Of a DNA stretch of 30,831 bases, positions 23,987 to 30,672 are shown piece after piece. The notes beneath the pieces are model-generated. The model had not been told where the DNA came from, made no database searches, and saw only the letters and a program-made list of their open reading frames with translations. Origin of the DNA: an uncultured Clostridia bacterium (GTDB lineage: Bacteria; Bacillota; Clostridia; TANB77; CAG-508); NCBI GenBank assembly GCA_934140005.1, contig CAKPBB010000020.1:1-30831 (forward strand), in the 5' to 3' direction. Numbering within the stretch: position 1 is the first letter of the stretch; every line of letters begins with the position of its first letter. A program made the position numbers and the translations under genes.

Positions 23987-24655
23987 CTATTTTATATTAA
24001 TTGCCAACTTTCTAATTTCTTCTACAACTTCATCTATACTCATATTGGTAGAATCAATAGCAATTGCATCTTCTGCTTTTTTTAAAGGAGCAACAGAACT
24101 GGTTTTATCATTATTATCTCTAAACCTAACATTTTCTAATATTTCCTCATAAGAAATATTAGAAATACCATTCTGTTTATTTTGTTCAAATCTTCTTCTA
24201 GCTCTTTCTTCTGCCGTTGCATCTAAATATATTTTTATATCTGCATTTGGAAATACGTTAGTTCCAATATCTCGACCTTCCATTATGATATTTTTTCCAC
24301 TTGCCAATTTTCTTTGTAAGTCAACCATTGCTTTTCTTACACAAGGTATGTGTGATACTTGAGATACTAATCTATCAACTTCTTTTTCTCGTATTTCTTT
24401 TGAAACATCTTTACCATTTAAAAAAAATCTTTGTATTTTATCAATTTCTCTTAAATCAATTTCTATTTTTTCTAATGATTCTTTTACTAAATATTCATTT
24501 GAAATATCTATTTTATTATTTATCAAATATAATGTTACACATCTATACATTGCTCCAGTATCCATTGTTAAGAAGTTTAATTTTGTTGCTAATAATTTTG
24601 TTACTGTTCCCTTTCCACTTCCAGCAGGACCATCAATTGCTATAATAAATGACAT
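23987..24655 (-). CDS. cmk: Cytidylate kinase
   Basis: The enzyme phosphorylates CMP and dCMP. The P-loop is GPAGSGKGT (residues 9-17), DTGAMYR follows, MEGRDIGTNVFP is the NMP-binding motif, and RARRRFEQ and DNNDKTSSVAPL complete the site. I choose ATG 24655, giving 222 residues. An in-frame TTG at 24661 is the alternative. No ribosome binding site stands at normal distance. An AAGGAG about 30 nt upstream instead precedes a tiny ATG-GTA-TAA reading frame, so the start mode is unusual. It is followed closely by plsC. Confidence 0.95.
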   Translation of the reverse strand: MSFIIAIDGPAGSGKGTVTKLLATKLNFLTMDTGAMYRCVTLYLINNKIDISNEYLVKESLEKIEIDLREIDKIQRFFLNGKDVSKEIREKEVDRLVSQVSHIPCVRKAMVDLQRKLASGKNIIMEGRDIGTNVFPNADIKIYLDATAEERARRRFEQNKQNGISNISYEEILENVRFRDNNDKTSSVAPLKKAEDAIAIDSTNMSIDEVVEEIRKLAINIK

Positions 24656-24753
24656 ATTCAATTTTATATGGATTTATACCATATTCTCCTTAGATAATAT
24701 TTAGGTTTTTTATTATAAAAGGTTATACCTATAAACCATTTAATTTATGTTCA

Positions 24754-25605
24754 TTATTTCTTATCTGGCTCATAGCGAACACCCTTTACTACAATTTCCA
24801 TGTTTAAAACATTCATTGCAGTTAGATTTTCTATTTCTCTAATAATTCTCTTTTTTAAAGTTTTCATTGACTCTGTTACTTTGTACCCATATTCTATAAT
24901 AACTTCTATATATATATATATGCCATCATCATATCCTTCATGCTTTTTTACTATAATTCTTGGTACTTTATATATTTCTTTCATATTTTGTACAACACAT
25001 TCAATTATCTGTTTAAAAACATTATCTGAAATTTCAAAATGTCCCATATAACTAAAAGTAGGTCTAATTATTGATTTTTCTGATATATATGGAGCTTTAC
25101 CTTTTCCCGTAGATTTAAAAATTTGCAAAGGATCTAATAAATACCCTGAGAAATCTTTCTTAATTGCAAAAGTTGGCACTGGAATTACATGTTTTCCTTG
25201 AGTCACTCTAATTCTTCTTGCCATTTGCATTTCTTCTTCTGTTGCAACTTCATTTATATATACAGTTTCTGATATTGGTGGTAACTCAAGATTTTCTGCT
25301 ATTTTATTAACCATTCCATCAGATGTACCCAATATTAAAATACTTTCTGGTTTATATTTTTTTATTATTTTTTGAATTTCTTTTTTCTTTTCTGGATCTG
25401 TAAAAAGAGCATTTCTAACAGTTTCAATTTTAGTTGGTGCCTTTTTAGCAGAAACACCAGCCAATACTTCATTACCAGATATTAATAGTCCATCATCTAT
25501 AATGTAGTTTATTCCTCTATCGTTAGCCACCATCTGAGCTCTATAGCTCTTTCCTGTACCAGAAGGGCCAACAAAGGCATAAGTTTTAATTTTATGTAAA
25601 AACAT
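24754..25605 (-). CDS. P-loop NTPase fused to an Asp23/Gls24-like domain
   Basis: The N-terminal part has a Walker A loop, GPSGTGKS (13-20), followed by IIDDGLLI and ESILILGTSDGM, a small P-loop ATPase. The segment of about 180-283 fits the Asp23/Gls24 envelope-stress domain: GHFEISDNVFKQIIECVV, then VPRIIVKKHE, a strand IYIYIEVIIEYG, a helix with TLKKRIIREIENLT and the closing strand LNMEIVVKGV. The length of 283 residues is much greater than ordinary Asp23 proteins (about 110-150). AGGAG precedes ATG 25605 and a good promoter is at 25677-25704. It lies between the SipW/TasA locus and cmk. The role may be nucleotide-dependent control of an envelope-associated assembly, which is inference. 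Confidence 0.75.
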   Translation of the reverse strand: MFLHKIKTYAFVGPSGTGKSYRAQMVANDRGINYIIDDGLLISGNEVLAGVSAKKAPTKIETVRNALFTDPEKKKEIQKIIKKYKPESILILGTSDGMVNKIAENLELPPISETVYINEVATEEEMQMARRIRVTQGKHVIPVPTFAIKKDFSGYLLDPLQIFKSTGKGKAPYISEKSIIRPTFSYMGHFEISDNVFKQIIECVVQNMKEIYKVPRIIVKKHEGYDDGIYIYIEVIIEYGYKVTESMKTLKKRIIREIENLTAMNVLNMEIVVKGVRYEPDKK

Positions 25606-25676
25606 TTTTTTCTCCTATACATTATAATATTTTGATAGTAATTTTTTCTATATTAATAATATTTATAATTTAAAAT

Positions 25677-25704
25677 ATTATATCATAGTTTTAAAAAATG
25701 TAAA
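25677..25704 (-). promoter_or_regulatory. Sigma-A promoter of the P-loop/Asp23 gene
   Basis: The minus strand carries TTTACA (25699-25704), a 16-nt spacer and TATAAT (25677-25682), about 70 nt upstream of the start codon. It separates this gene from the upstream surface-protein locus. Confidence 0.7.
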
Positions 25705-25738
25705 TCACTATTTTACTTTTTATATTGTAATTTTGCCA

Positions 25739-26926
25739 TTAATTATTTCTAGCTCTTATAATTATTTTATTTATATTTCCAGCTAAATCTGTTACTAAAA
25801 TTCTATATCTTCCTTTTTGTGTAAGTAATCTTACATTTGTTGGATCTTTAATTTTTTCAGGCTTTTCAGCTAAATCTGGATTATATTTTTTTCCTATATC
25901 TACATATACGCCATGTGCATTACTCAATCTTTGATTTGCATCTTTTGTATATATATGTATTACATATCTACATTTTCTATTATTAAATTCACTTATTTTA
26001 AATGGTAAATCTGCAATTCCATTTTTTACATCTGCAGTATATCTTTTTTCGGTTTGATTCTTTTTCCCATATTCCCAAATATAGCACTCAACCAGCTTTT
26101 CAGAACTTTCAATTCCACTTAAATGTATATTTGCACCATATTCATCTTTAGTAAGTTTAATACTTTGATACATACTTGTATGTATATATACTTGTTCACT
26201 TTCGATATATGAATCATTTTTATCTACTGCAATAACTTTAATTTTTATATTTTCAGTATTAGGAATTAAATTAGTATATGTATACTCCATATTACTAGTC
26301 ACAGCACATAGTTTATCATTACAGAAGTATTTAAATTGCACAGCGTCTTTTGGCTTTTGTATAACTCTTACTTTACATGTCGTATTATTGTAATCAAAAG
26401 CATATTTCTCTTCTACATCATATGACCAAGTATTAGCTTTGATTTTTAAATATCCATAATTTTCTACTTTTATATCTTTTATTCCTATGTTATCTTTATA
26501 ATCGATTTTCACAGGAAGTTCATATGTTTTTTGATTTTCTACACCTATAATTTCTGGTTTTATTTTGTCTATCCAATCTACTTTATATTCAATTTCTTTT
26601 TTATTTCCTGAATAATCTTCTAGTAATACTTTTTCTTGTGTATTTTCTGATAATACTTTTGATAAAACTTTATTATTTTTATCCCAGTTAAACCCTTCAA
26701 TTGGAATTATATTTTTATCCACTTTAATATTAATAGTAACATTCTTATTAGTTGGTTCGGTTGTTGAATATGTTATTTCTGCATTTGGTATACTTGTATC
26801 TCTATATAATTTAAATGCATCTATTTCTATATTATAATTATATTTTGCATTAGTAACATTAATGATATTAAAAAATATTAGCATAATTACTATTAAAAAT
26901 ATAATTTTTATTATTTTTTCACTCAT
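25739..26926 (-). CDS. Secreted protein with Ig-like and GBS-Bsp-like domains
   Basis: The 395-residue protein has an N-terminal hydrophobic signal (about 5-25) ending in TNAKY, the same AKY boundary seen in the neighbouring TasA-like proteins, so the local SipW probably processes it. Residues about 30-150 look like beta-rich Ig-like repeats (EYKVDWIDKIKPEI is the usual VDWIDK-P pattern of surface Ig-like domains). The segment of about 265-350, with CYIWEYGKKNQTE and YVIHIYTKDANQRL, resembles the GBS Bsp-like repeat. There is no LPXTG anchor or C-terminal membrane helix. AAAGGAG precedes ATG 26926. It is the last gene of the SipW/TasA operon, 25 nt after the 66-residue gene. Confidence 0.75.
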   Translation of the reverse strand: MSEKIIKIIFLIVIMLIFFNIINVTNAKYNYNIEIDAFKLYRDTSIPNAEITYSTTEPTNKNVTINIKVDKNIIPIEGFNWDKNNKVLSKVLSENTQEKVLLEDYSGNKKEIEYKVDWIDKIKPEIIGVENQKTYELPVKIDYKDNIGIKDIKVENYGYLKIKANTWSYDVEEKYAFDYNNTTCKVRVIQKPKDAVQFKYFCNDKLCAVTSNMEYTYTNLIPNTENIKIKVIAVDKNDSYIESEQVYIHTSMYQSIKLTKDEYGANIHLSGIESSEKLVECYIWEYGKKNQTEKRYTADVKNGIADLPFKISEFNNRKCRYVIHIYTKDANQRLSNAHGVYVDIGKKYNPDLAEKPEKIKDPTNVRLLTQKGRYRILVTDLAGNINKIIIRARNN

Positions 26927-26951
26927 AAATTCTCCTTTAGTTTTTATCGAT

Positions 26952-27152
26952 TTAATATACTATTGTTGCTCTAAAACACCAATTTGCAATATCAGTATTT
27001 ATTTCTGAATTAGCATCTTTAAATTGAGTATTTTTCAAATCATAATATTTTTGACCAGTTTTAAAACTAGTAATTATGCAAATAATCAGTAAAATAATAA
27101 TTATGATTAATTCTATAATATTCATATTACTTCTTTTCTCTTTTTGTGTCAT
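26952..27152 (-). CDS. 66-residue membrane/secreted protein, probably a truncated SipW cargo
   Basis: It has one hydrophobic segment (about 12-30), then QKYYDLKN and a C-terminus with TDIANWCFRATIVY. The hydrophobic segment, a Gly-X-Lys-Tyr boundary and a later IA(K/N)W-F motif are the landmarks of the TasA-like proteins beside it (FAKY...GIAKWSF). This protein stops right after the motif, where the others go on for 110-140 residues. AGAGG stands 6 nt before ATG 27152, so it is translatable. It is either a decayed cargo gene or a small accessory subunit. Confidence 0.6.
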   Translation of the reverse strand: MTQKEKRSNMNIIELIIIIILLIICIITSFKTGQKYYDLKNTQFKDANSEINTDIANWCFRATIVY

Positions 27153-27162
27153 TGTAACCTCT

Positions 27163-27651
27163 TTACTTCTTTTTTTCTACTGCCTCTACTTTTATTTTTA
27201 TATCACTAGTGCTCGCTAAATTTTCTTCTATTTCTTTCCATTTTACTTTTAATATATACTTATCTTTTTGTTTAGCATTTCCATTTTGTATAAAATGCTC
27301 TGTCCTATTATTAACTAATTTTATTTCTTCATCAGTTTCAGAATATAATGTATAAGTAGCAGGAAAACTATTATCAATTCCTTCTATTATAATCATATAT
27401 TCAAAATCTAAATCACTAGTTTCATCTACTGTATAATTTGAAACTTCAAATAAATAATCTACTTCTTTCATTCCTTGGTAAACTTCTACACTTTTTTCTT
27501 TTTCACCTTCTACTATAAAAATAGGCTTTGCAATCTCTGCTCCACCACTACCATTTATAATAGATGTATATTTTGCTGAAGAAAAACTTACTGATAATAT
27601 AATAAGAAAAATTAAAACATATAATAAATACTTACTTCTTTCCTTCAACAT
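27163..27651 (-). CDS. TasA/camelysin-like SipW-dependent secreted protein
   Basis: The 162-residue protein has a signal of the SipW-dependent kind: hydrophobic segment about 9-24, boundary SSAKY, then IINGSGGAEIAKP, matching the AKY...G.G...IAKW pattern of TasA-like proteins. The rest is beta-rich, and no transmembrane helix or anchor follows. AAGAGG precedes ATG 27651. The start overlaps the end of sipW by 20 nt, so the protease and its substrate are translationally coupled. By analogy with Bacillus, it would be a fibre or matrix subunit at the cell surface. Confidence 0.75.
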   Translation of the reverse strand: MLKERSKYLLYVLIFLIILSVSFSSAKYTSIINGSGGAEIAKPIFIVEGEKEKSVEVYQGMKEVDYLFEVSNYTVDETSDLDFEYMIIIEGIDNSFPATYTLYSETDEEIKLVNNRTEHFIQNGNAKQKDKYILKVKWKEIEENLASTSDIKIKVEAVEKKK

Positions 27652-28141
27652 TCGTCACCTCTTTATTTTTCTTATTTTCTTTATTCAAACTTTGAAAAAT
27701 GAAATCTTTTATAAGCAATATAAAAATTAATAATAAGGTAATTGGCTTCAATAAGTATAGAATAAAAAATCCACAGAGTTTAGATTGAAAAATAACTTTT
27801 CCCAAAATTTGTTCTTTTTTTATCTCTTTATCTTCAATATTATTATTGTCTCCTTTAGTTACAATCCCTTCCTCATTTACTCTTATTATTCTATGAGTTA
27901 CTAAAAAATTCTTATCCTCTCTATAGGTTATAATATCATCTGATTTATAATTATCGGTTTCTTTTATAATTATCATTTCTCCCGGTTGAATTGTTGGTTC
28001 CATACTTCCAGTAAGAACAACGAAAGTTGCCATTCCAAAGATTTTTATAACATCATTTTTTAGAATAAATTTAGAATAAGATATAAATATAAGAATGCAA
28101 ATAAAAAAATATAAAATTATTTGTTTTAATAAATTTCTCAT
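27632..28141 (-). CDS. sipW: Signal peptidase I, SipW (ER) type
   Basis: This membrane protease removes signal peptides from TasA-type proteins. The N-terminal membrane helix (about 7-27) is followed by the catalytic Ser46 in TGSMEPTIQPG. His83 in VTHRII replaces the Lys of ordinary bacterial signal peptidases, which defines the ER/archaeal/SipW subgroup, and TKGDNN (95-100) carries the conserved Asp. A second C-terminal membrane helix (about 123-145) precedes a Lys/Glu-rich tail. The length of 169 residues is close to B. subtilis SipW. AAAGGAGG lies unusually close to ATG 28141 (3 nt). It sits between two putative substrates, as in tasA operons. Confidence 0.92.
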   Translation of the reverse strand: MRNLLKQIILYFFICILIFISYSKFILKNDVIKIFGMATFVVLTGSMEPTIQPGEMIIIKETDNYKSDDIITYREDKNFLVTHRIIRVNEEGIVTKGDNNNIEDKEIKKEQILGKVIFQSKLCGFFILYLLKPITLLLIFILLIKDFIFQSLNKENKKNKEVTNVEGKK

Positions 28142-28152
28142 GGTCCTCCTTT

Positions 28153-28220
28153 TATTTTAGCTCTCTTCTAAAATAGCTAATTCAAGTCTTAGTTATCTTA
28201 GCAGAGAGCTAAGCTCTCTG
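28153..28220 (-). promoter_or_regulatory. Two hairpins between the first cargo gene and sipW
   Basis: CAGAGAGC (28202-28209) pairs with GCTCTCTG (28213-28220) around TAA, and TATTTTAG (28153-28160) pairs with CTAAAATA (28168-28175) just before the sipW ribosome binding site. Neither has a clear minus-strand T-tract. They may lower sipW expression relative to the structural protein. Confidence 0.5.
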
Positions 28221-28277
28221 TCTATTCGGATAATATATTGGATAATATAAGGTTATTTATGAAAGATTGGATTCACA

Positions 28278-28847
28278 CTATTGTGTTTTTGCTTGACTTC
28301 CTATAATTTGTAAACCAAATTGATAATTTCCAGCATTTACACCATTAGCCATGTCAGCAGAATCTCCATTCTCTGTTTCATAAGGCCATTCCCATTCTAC
28401 TGTAATAGTTCTTACCTTGTTACTATCTGCTAAGCTTATATTGCCATTTAATTCAGTTTCTGCTAAAGTCTTTAGATTTGAATATGATGTACTTCCATTT
28501 TTTTGTTTAAACTTCATATTTGTCGGTACATTTTTTTCTGTAATTACATTTACTTCATAATCCACTCCAACTTCTGAACCAGTTGCATCTATGATAATAT
28601 CAAAACTACCATGTGTTCCTGGTGCAATTTTTCCGTCGACTAAACTAACCTCGTGTGCAGTATCTTTTAATGAAATATTTGTAATATCATTGTTATTATC
28701 TTTTGCAATAAAAGACCACTTTGCAATTCCAACTTTTCCATTACCGTCAACAACAGTATAATATTTTGCAAATGAATAACCAGCTAAAAATATTAGAAGT
28801 AAGAGAGAAAGAACTAGTAAAATTCCAATCGCTCTCTTTTTTTTCAC
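28278..28847 (-). CDS. TasA/camelysin-like SipW-dependent surface protein
   Basis: The 189-residue protein has a Lys-rich N-terminus, a hydrophobic segment (about 6-24) and the boundary SFAKYY, then VDGNGKVGIAKWSF, the classic start of mature TasA/camelysin proteins. The beta-rich body contains GTHGSFDIIID and ends near YQFGLQIIG. I choose GTG 28847 as start: GGAGG lies 7 nt upstream of it, whereas the in-frame ATG at 28853 directly abuts the ribosome binding site. It is the first gene of the locus, behind a strong promoter and a ~230-nt leader, so it is probably the major fibre subunit. Confidence 0.85.
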   Translation of the reverse strand: MKKKRAIGILLVLSLLLLIFLAGYSFAKYYTVVDGNGKVGIAKWSFIAKDNNNDITNISLKDTAHEVSLVDGKIAPGTHGSFDIIIDATGSEVGVDYEVNVITEKNVPTNMKFKQKNGSTSYSNLKTLAETELNGNISLADSNKVRTITVEWEWPYETENGDSADMANGVNAGNYQFGLQIIGSQAKTQ

Positions 28848-29080
28848 GGGCATCCCTCCTTCCTTTATAATCCAGTTAAATGTTTCTTAACAGTTTATTT
28901 CTCATTTTTTTGATTTATTTTGCGGGGGCATAAATAACACAACAAAAATTTGACAAAACTTTAATAATTTTTTCATATTAATTTAATATTCAATTTTTAT
29001 TTTGGGAATTTTAATTACACTCAGGAATTGAGCATAATTTAATTTGAATAAATAAAATTTTGTTAAAAAACATTTAACTT
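28848..29080 (-). promoter_or_regulatory. Long folded 5' leader of the TasA-like operon
   Basis: This is the larger part of a gene-free stretch of about 460 nt. AGTTAAATGTTT (28874-28885) is perfectly complementary over 12 bp to 29068-29079 at the predicted transcript start. Local hairpins compete with it: GTTAAA/TTTAAC at the 5' end and GTTAA/TTAAC at the 3' end. Inside lie CTCA/TGAG, ATATTA/TAATAT, and ATTTAT/ATAAAT with a C-rich loop (GCCCCCGC, near 28925), the only GC-rich run in the region. I recognise no known riboswitch. Confidence 0.5.
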
Positions 29081-29086
29081 GTTTAG

Positions 29087-29115
29087 AGTATAGCATGAGC
29101 AATATTTCTTGTAAA
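29087..29115 (-). promoter_or_regulatory. Sigma-A promoter of the TasA-like operon
   Basis: The minus strand shows TTTACA (29110-29115), a 17-nt spacer and TATACT (29087-29092), with TG upstream of the -10 box (extended -10). Transcription would begin near 29080. Between here and the terminator at 29305 I see only AT-rich DNA. Confidence 0.75.
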
Positions 29116-29304
29116 TACTTTTTTTTAAACTTTTTTTGATTATCGATTTTTATAGTAAATAAAAAAACTTGTAAATCTTTAATATCAATGGTTACATGTC
29201 TTTTTCTTTTGATAAATTATCGATTGACAAAACTCGACTTTATTTGCCTTTATGACATTGTTCGATATAATATAACAACTTTCTTAATTAACTCTAATAG
29301 AAAA

Positions 29305-29324
29305 AGGAAGGCTCTAGCCTTCCT
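29305..29324 (-). terminator. Terminator overlapping the stop codon of the 138-residue gene
   Basis: AGGAAGGC (29305-29312) and GCCTTCCT (29317-29324) form an 8-bp stem whose loop holds the stop codon (29314-29316). TTTTTC follows on the minus strand. The last sense codons therefore form part of the terminator stem. Confidence 0.85.
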
Positions 29325-29730
29325 CAATCTCTTTGCTGATAGCAAAATAAAATGGTTCATAACCATATTTGCCATATTCTGGTACCAAATAGTTCATATC
29401 AGCGATTTTTATTGCTCCGCCAAATGTTCCACGATGTTTCCAAACACCATTTTTCATCTGTCTTACCAAATGATAATTGTACCACCTTGGACTTCCTTCA
29501 TCTTCATTGTCAACCCCTCCAGGAATGAATCCAAAAAAGACAATCCTCCATTCGCCGTCATATAACTTATCCTCCTGATTCTTTAGTACCCGTGCTTTCC
29601 TGTTATGAGCTTTTGCAAATGCTTTAACAGCATCTATAGGGCCAAGACAATGGTCAAGCTTCTCCACTCTTGCTGTTAACTCACTTTCTATGTCAAATGC
29701 AAACGTCACACAGTTAAACCAACATTTCAT
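29314..29730 (-). CDS. Small protein of unknown function with Cys and His motifs (138 residues)
   Basis: The start is ATG 29730, with AAAGGA 7 nt upstream. A longer reading frame to 29829 lacks a ribosome binding site. Near the N-terminus is KCWFNCVTFAFD, then a helix with DAVKAFAKAHNRKAR, EWRIVFFGFIPGG, and a motif YNYHLVRQMKNGVWKHRG at about residues 92-109. From memory this Cys...YH-x-x-R...G-x-W-x-H arrangement recalls proteins with NCY-type and DYHFYR-x-D-x-x-G-x-W-x-HK motifs, possibly papain-like. I cannot confirm this, and a catalytic role is speculation. It is monocistronic, with its terminator overlapping the stop codon. Confidence 0.7.
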   Translation of the reverse strand: MKCWFNCVTFAFDIESELTARVEKLDHCLGPIDAVKAFAKAHNRKARVLKNQEDKLYDGEWRIVFFGFIPGGVDNEDEGSPRWYNYHLVRQMKNGVWKHRGTFGGAIKIADMNYLVPEYGKYGYEPFYFAISKEIEEG

Positions 29731-29960
29731 AATGCCATCCTTTCTTCTTTTGTATGCCACATAGTCGTGACTGAATGAATAATAAAATAACACTTTTATA
29801 AGTGTACCATACTTTTTTGTTAAATACAATAAAAAAAGATAACTTGAAATAAATCTGCACGCATTAGAATTTCAAATAAAAACCGAAATAGTGAAATAAT
29901 ATAATACACAAGCATTAATAATTATTATAACTTACACATTTAAATGAATATCATAAATAA

Positions 29961-29985
29961 AGAGATGTAAAAAATCTACATCTCT
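29961..29985 (-). terminator. Terminator of the 133-residue coiled-coil gene
   Basis: AGAGATGTA (29961-29969) pairs with TACATCTCT (29977-29985) around a 7-nt loop. On the minus strand TTTATTTATG follows. It lies 9 nt after the stop codon. Confidence 0.75.
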
Positions 29986-29993
29986 TCATCTTT

Positions 29994-30395
29994 TTATGCA
30001 AGACTTACTGTAATAACTTTATCTCCATATGGATATGAGCTACTTTCTATACTTTCTACATGTAATTTAATTGGAGAATATTTATCTAGCCACTCTTGTA
30101 TTTTTTCCTCGTTACCCTCTGAAACTACTTGCACATTATTGAAAGTTATTTGTCTTGCCATACTCATTTCATAATCAACTATAGTTCTCTTAGAAGCTCC
30201 TATTGAAACAACTTCCGTTTTCTCCTCAAATTGCGGTTTTTTAAATGCCTCTAATATAGGGATAACAACTCGATGAATATCTTTGATGTTTTGTATCGCT
30301 TCTTGAATTTCTATAATTTGCTTTTGGTTTTGCTTAAGAATTTGAGTTATCGCTTCATAATTTTCTTTCAAAGTTCTTTCTTTATTCTTTTGCAT
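29994..30395 (-). CDS. Hypothetical protein with N-terminal coiled coil (133 residues)
   Basis: I do not recognise a family. Residues about 5-50 form a long polar helix with heptad-like spacing (QILKQNQKQIIEIQEAIQ), probably a coiled coil. Residues about 75-133 look like a small alpha/beta domain with strands ITFNNVQVV, IKLHVESIE and KVITVSLA. There is no signal peptide or membrane segment. AAAGGAG precedes ATG 30395. The leader has a promoter at 30584-30612, a 5' hairpin and a six-codon reading frame at 30479-30499. No adjacent gene hints at a role. Confidence 0.7.
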   Translation of the reverse strand: MQKNKERTLKENYEAITQILKQNQKQIIEIQEAIQNIKDIHRVVIPILEAFKKPQFEEKTEVVSIGASKRTIVDYEMSMARQITFNNVQVVSEGNEEKIQEWLDKYSPIKLHVESIESSSYPYGDKVITVSLA

Positions 30396-30478
30396 TATTT
30401 TTCTCCTTTAAATAGTTTAAATTTCCTAACTAAAAATAAACATCTAACGGATACCTAATGGCCATTTGAACTTTTGAT

Positions 30479-30499
30479 TTAAGTTGTTTTGGATAACAT
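30479..30499 (-). CDS. Six-codon leader peptide (MLSKTT)
   Basis: ATG 30499 is preceded by a full AAAGGAG at 8 nt spacing and the frame ends in TAA after six codons, 84 nt upstream of the coiled-coil gene. The ribosome binding site is as good as those of real genes. It may be a regulatory minicistron or the remnant of a frameshifted gene: another frame reads on for about 22 codons (CYPKQLKSKV...). Confidence 0.35.
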   Translation of the reverse strand: MLSKTT

Positions 30500-30548
30500 T
30501 TTATTCTCTCCTTTAAAAAATTTTTTACAATATTGCCTAAACTGTAGT

Positions 30549-30578
30549 TGCAAAAATAAGGATTTTTCACTTTTTGCA
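30549..30578 (-). promoter_or_regulatory. 5' stem of the coiled-coil gene transcript
   Basis: TGCAAAAA (30549-30556) is perfectly complementary to TTTTTGCA (30571-30578), and the latter coincides with the predicted transcription start near 30577. Confidence 0.45.
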
Positions 30579-30583
30579 TTAAT

Positions 30584-30612
30584 ATATTATCACATTTTTA
30601 TGTTAATATCAA
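30584..30612 (-). promoter_or_regulatory. Sigma-A promoter of the coiled-coil gene
   Basis: The minus strand reads TTGATA (30607-30612), a 17-nt spacer and TAATAT (30584-30589). It lies just beyond the terminator of the rRNA/tRNA unit. Confidence 0.65.
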
Positions 30613-30644
30613 GAAAAATAGCATAGAACATTTTTAGCATAAAA

Positions 30645-30670
30645 AAAGACTAGTCTATTGACTAATCTTT
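30645..30670 (-). terminator. Terminator of the rRNA-tRNA unit
   Basis: AAAGA and TAGTC (30645-30655) pair with GACTA and TCTTT (30660-30670), with one opposed C/A mismatch and a 4-nt loop. TTTT follows on the minus strand. It lies just after the tRNA 3' end. Confidence 0.75.
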
Positions 30671-30672
30671 TA

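Noticed and set aside
28950..28978. Plus-strand promoter TTGACA-17-TCATAT
   Set aside because: The -10 box is poor and no plus-strand gene follows. It lies in the leader of a minus-strand operon.
29188..29565. Plus-strand reading frame of 125 codons
   Set aside because: It is antisense to the 138-residue minus-strand gene, has no ribosome binding site, and its residues look like reverse-strand translation of AT-rich coding DNA.
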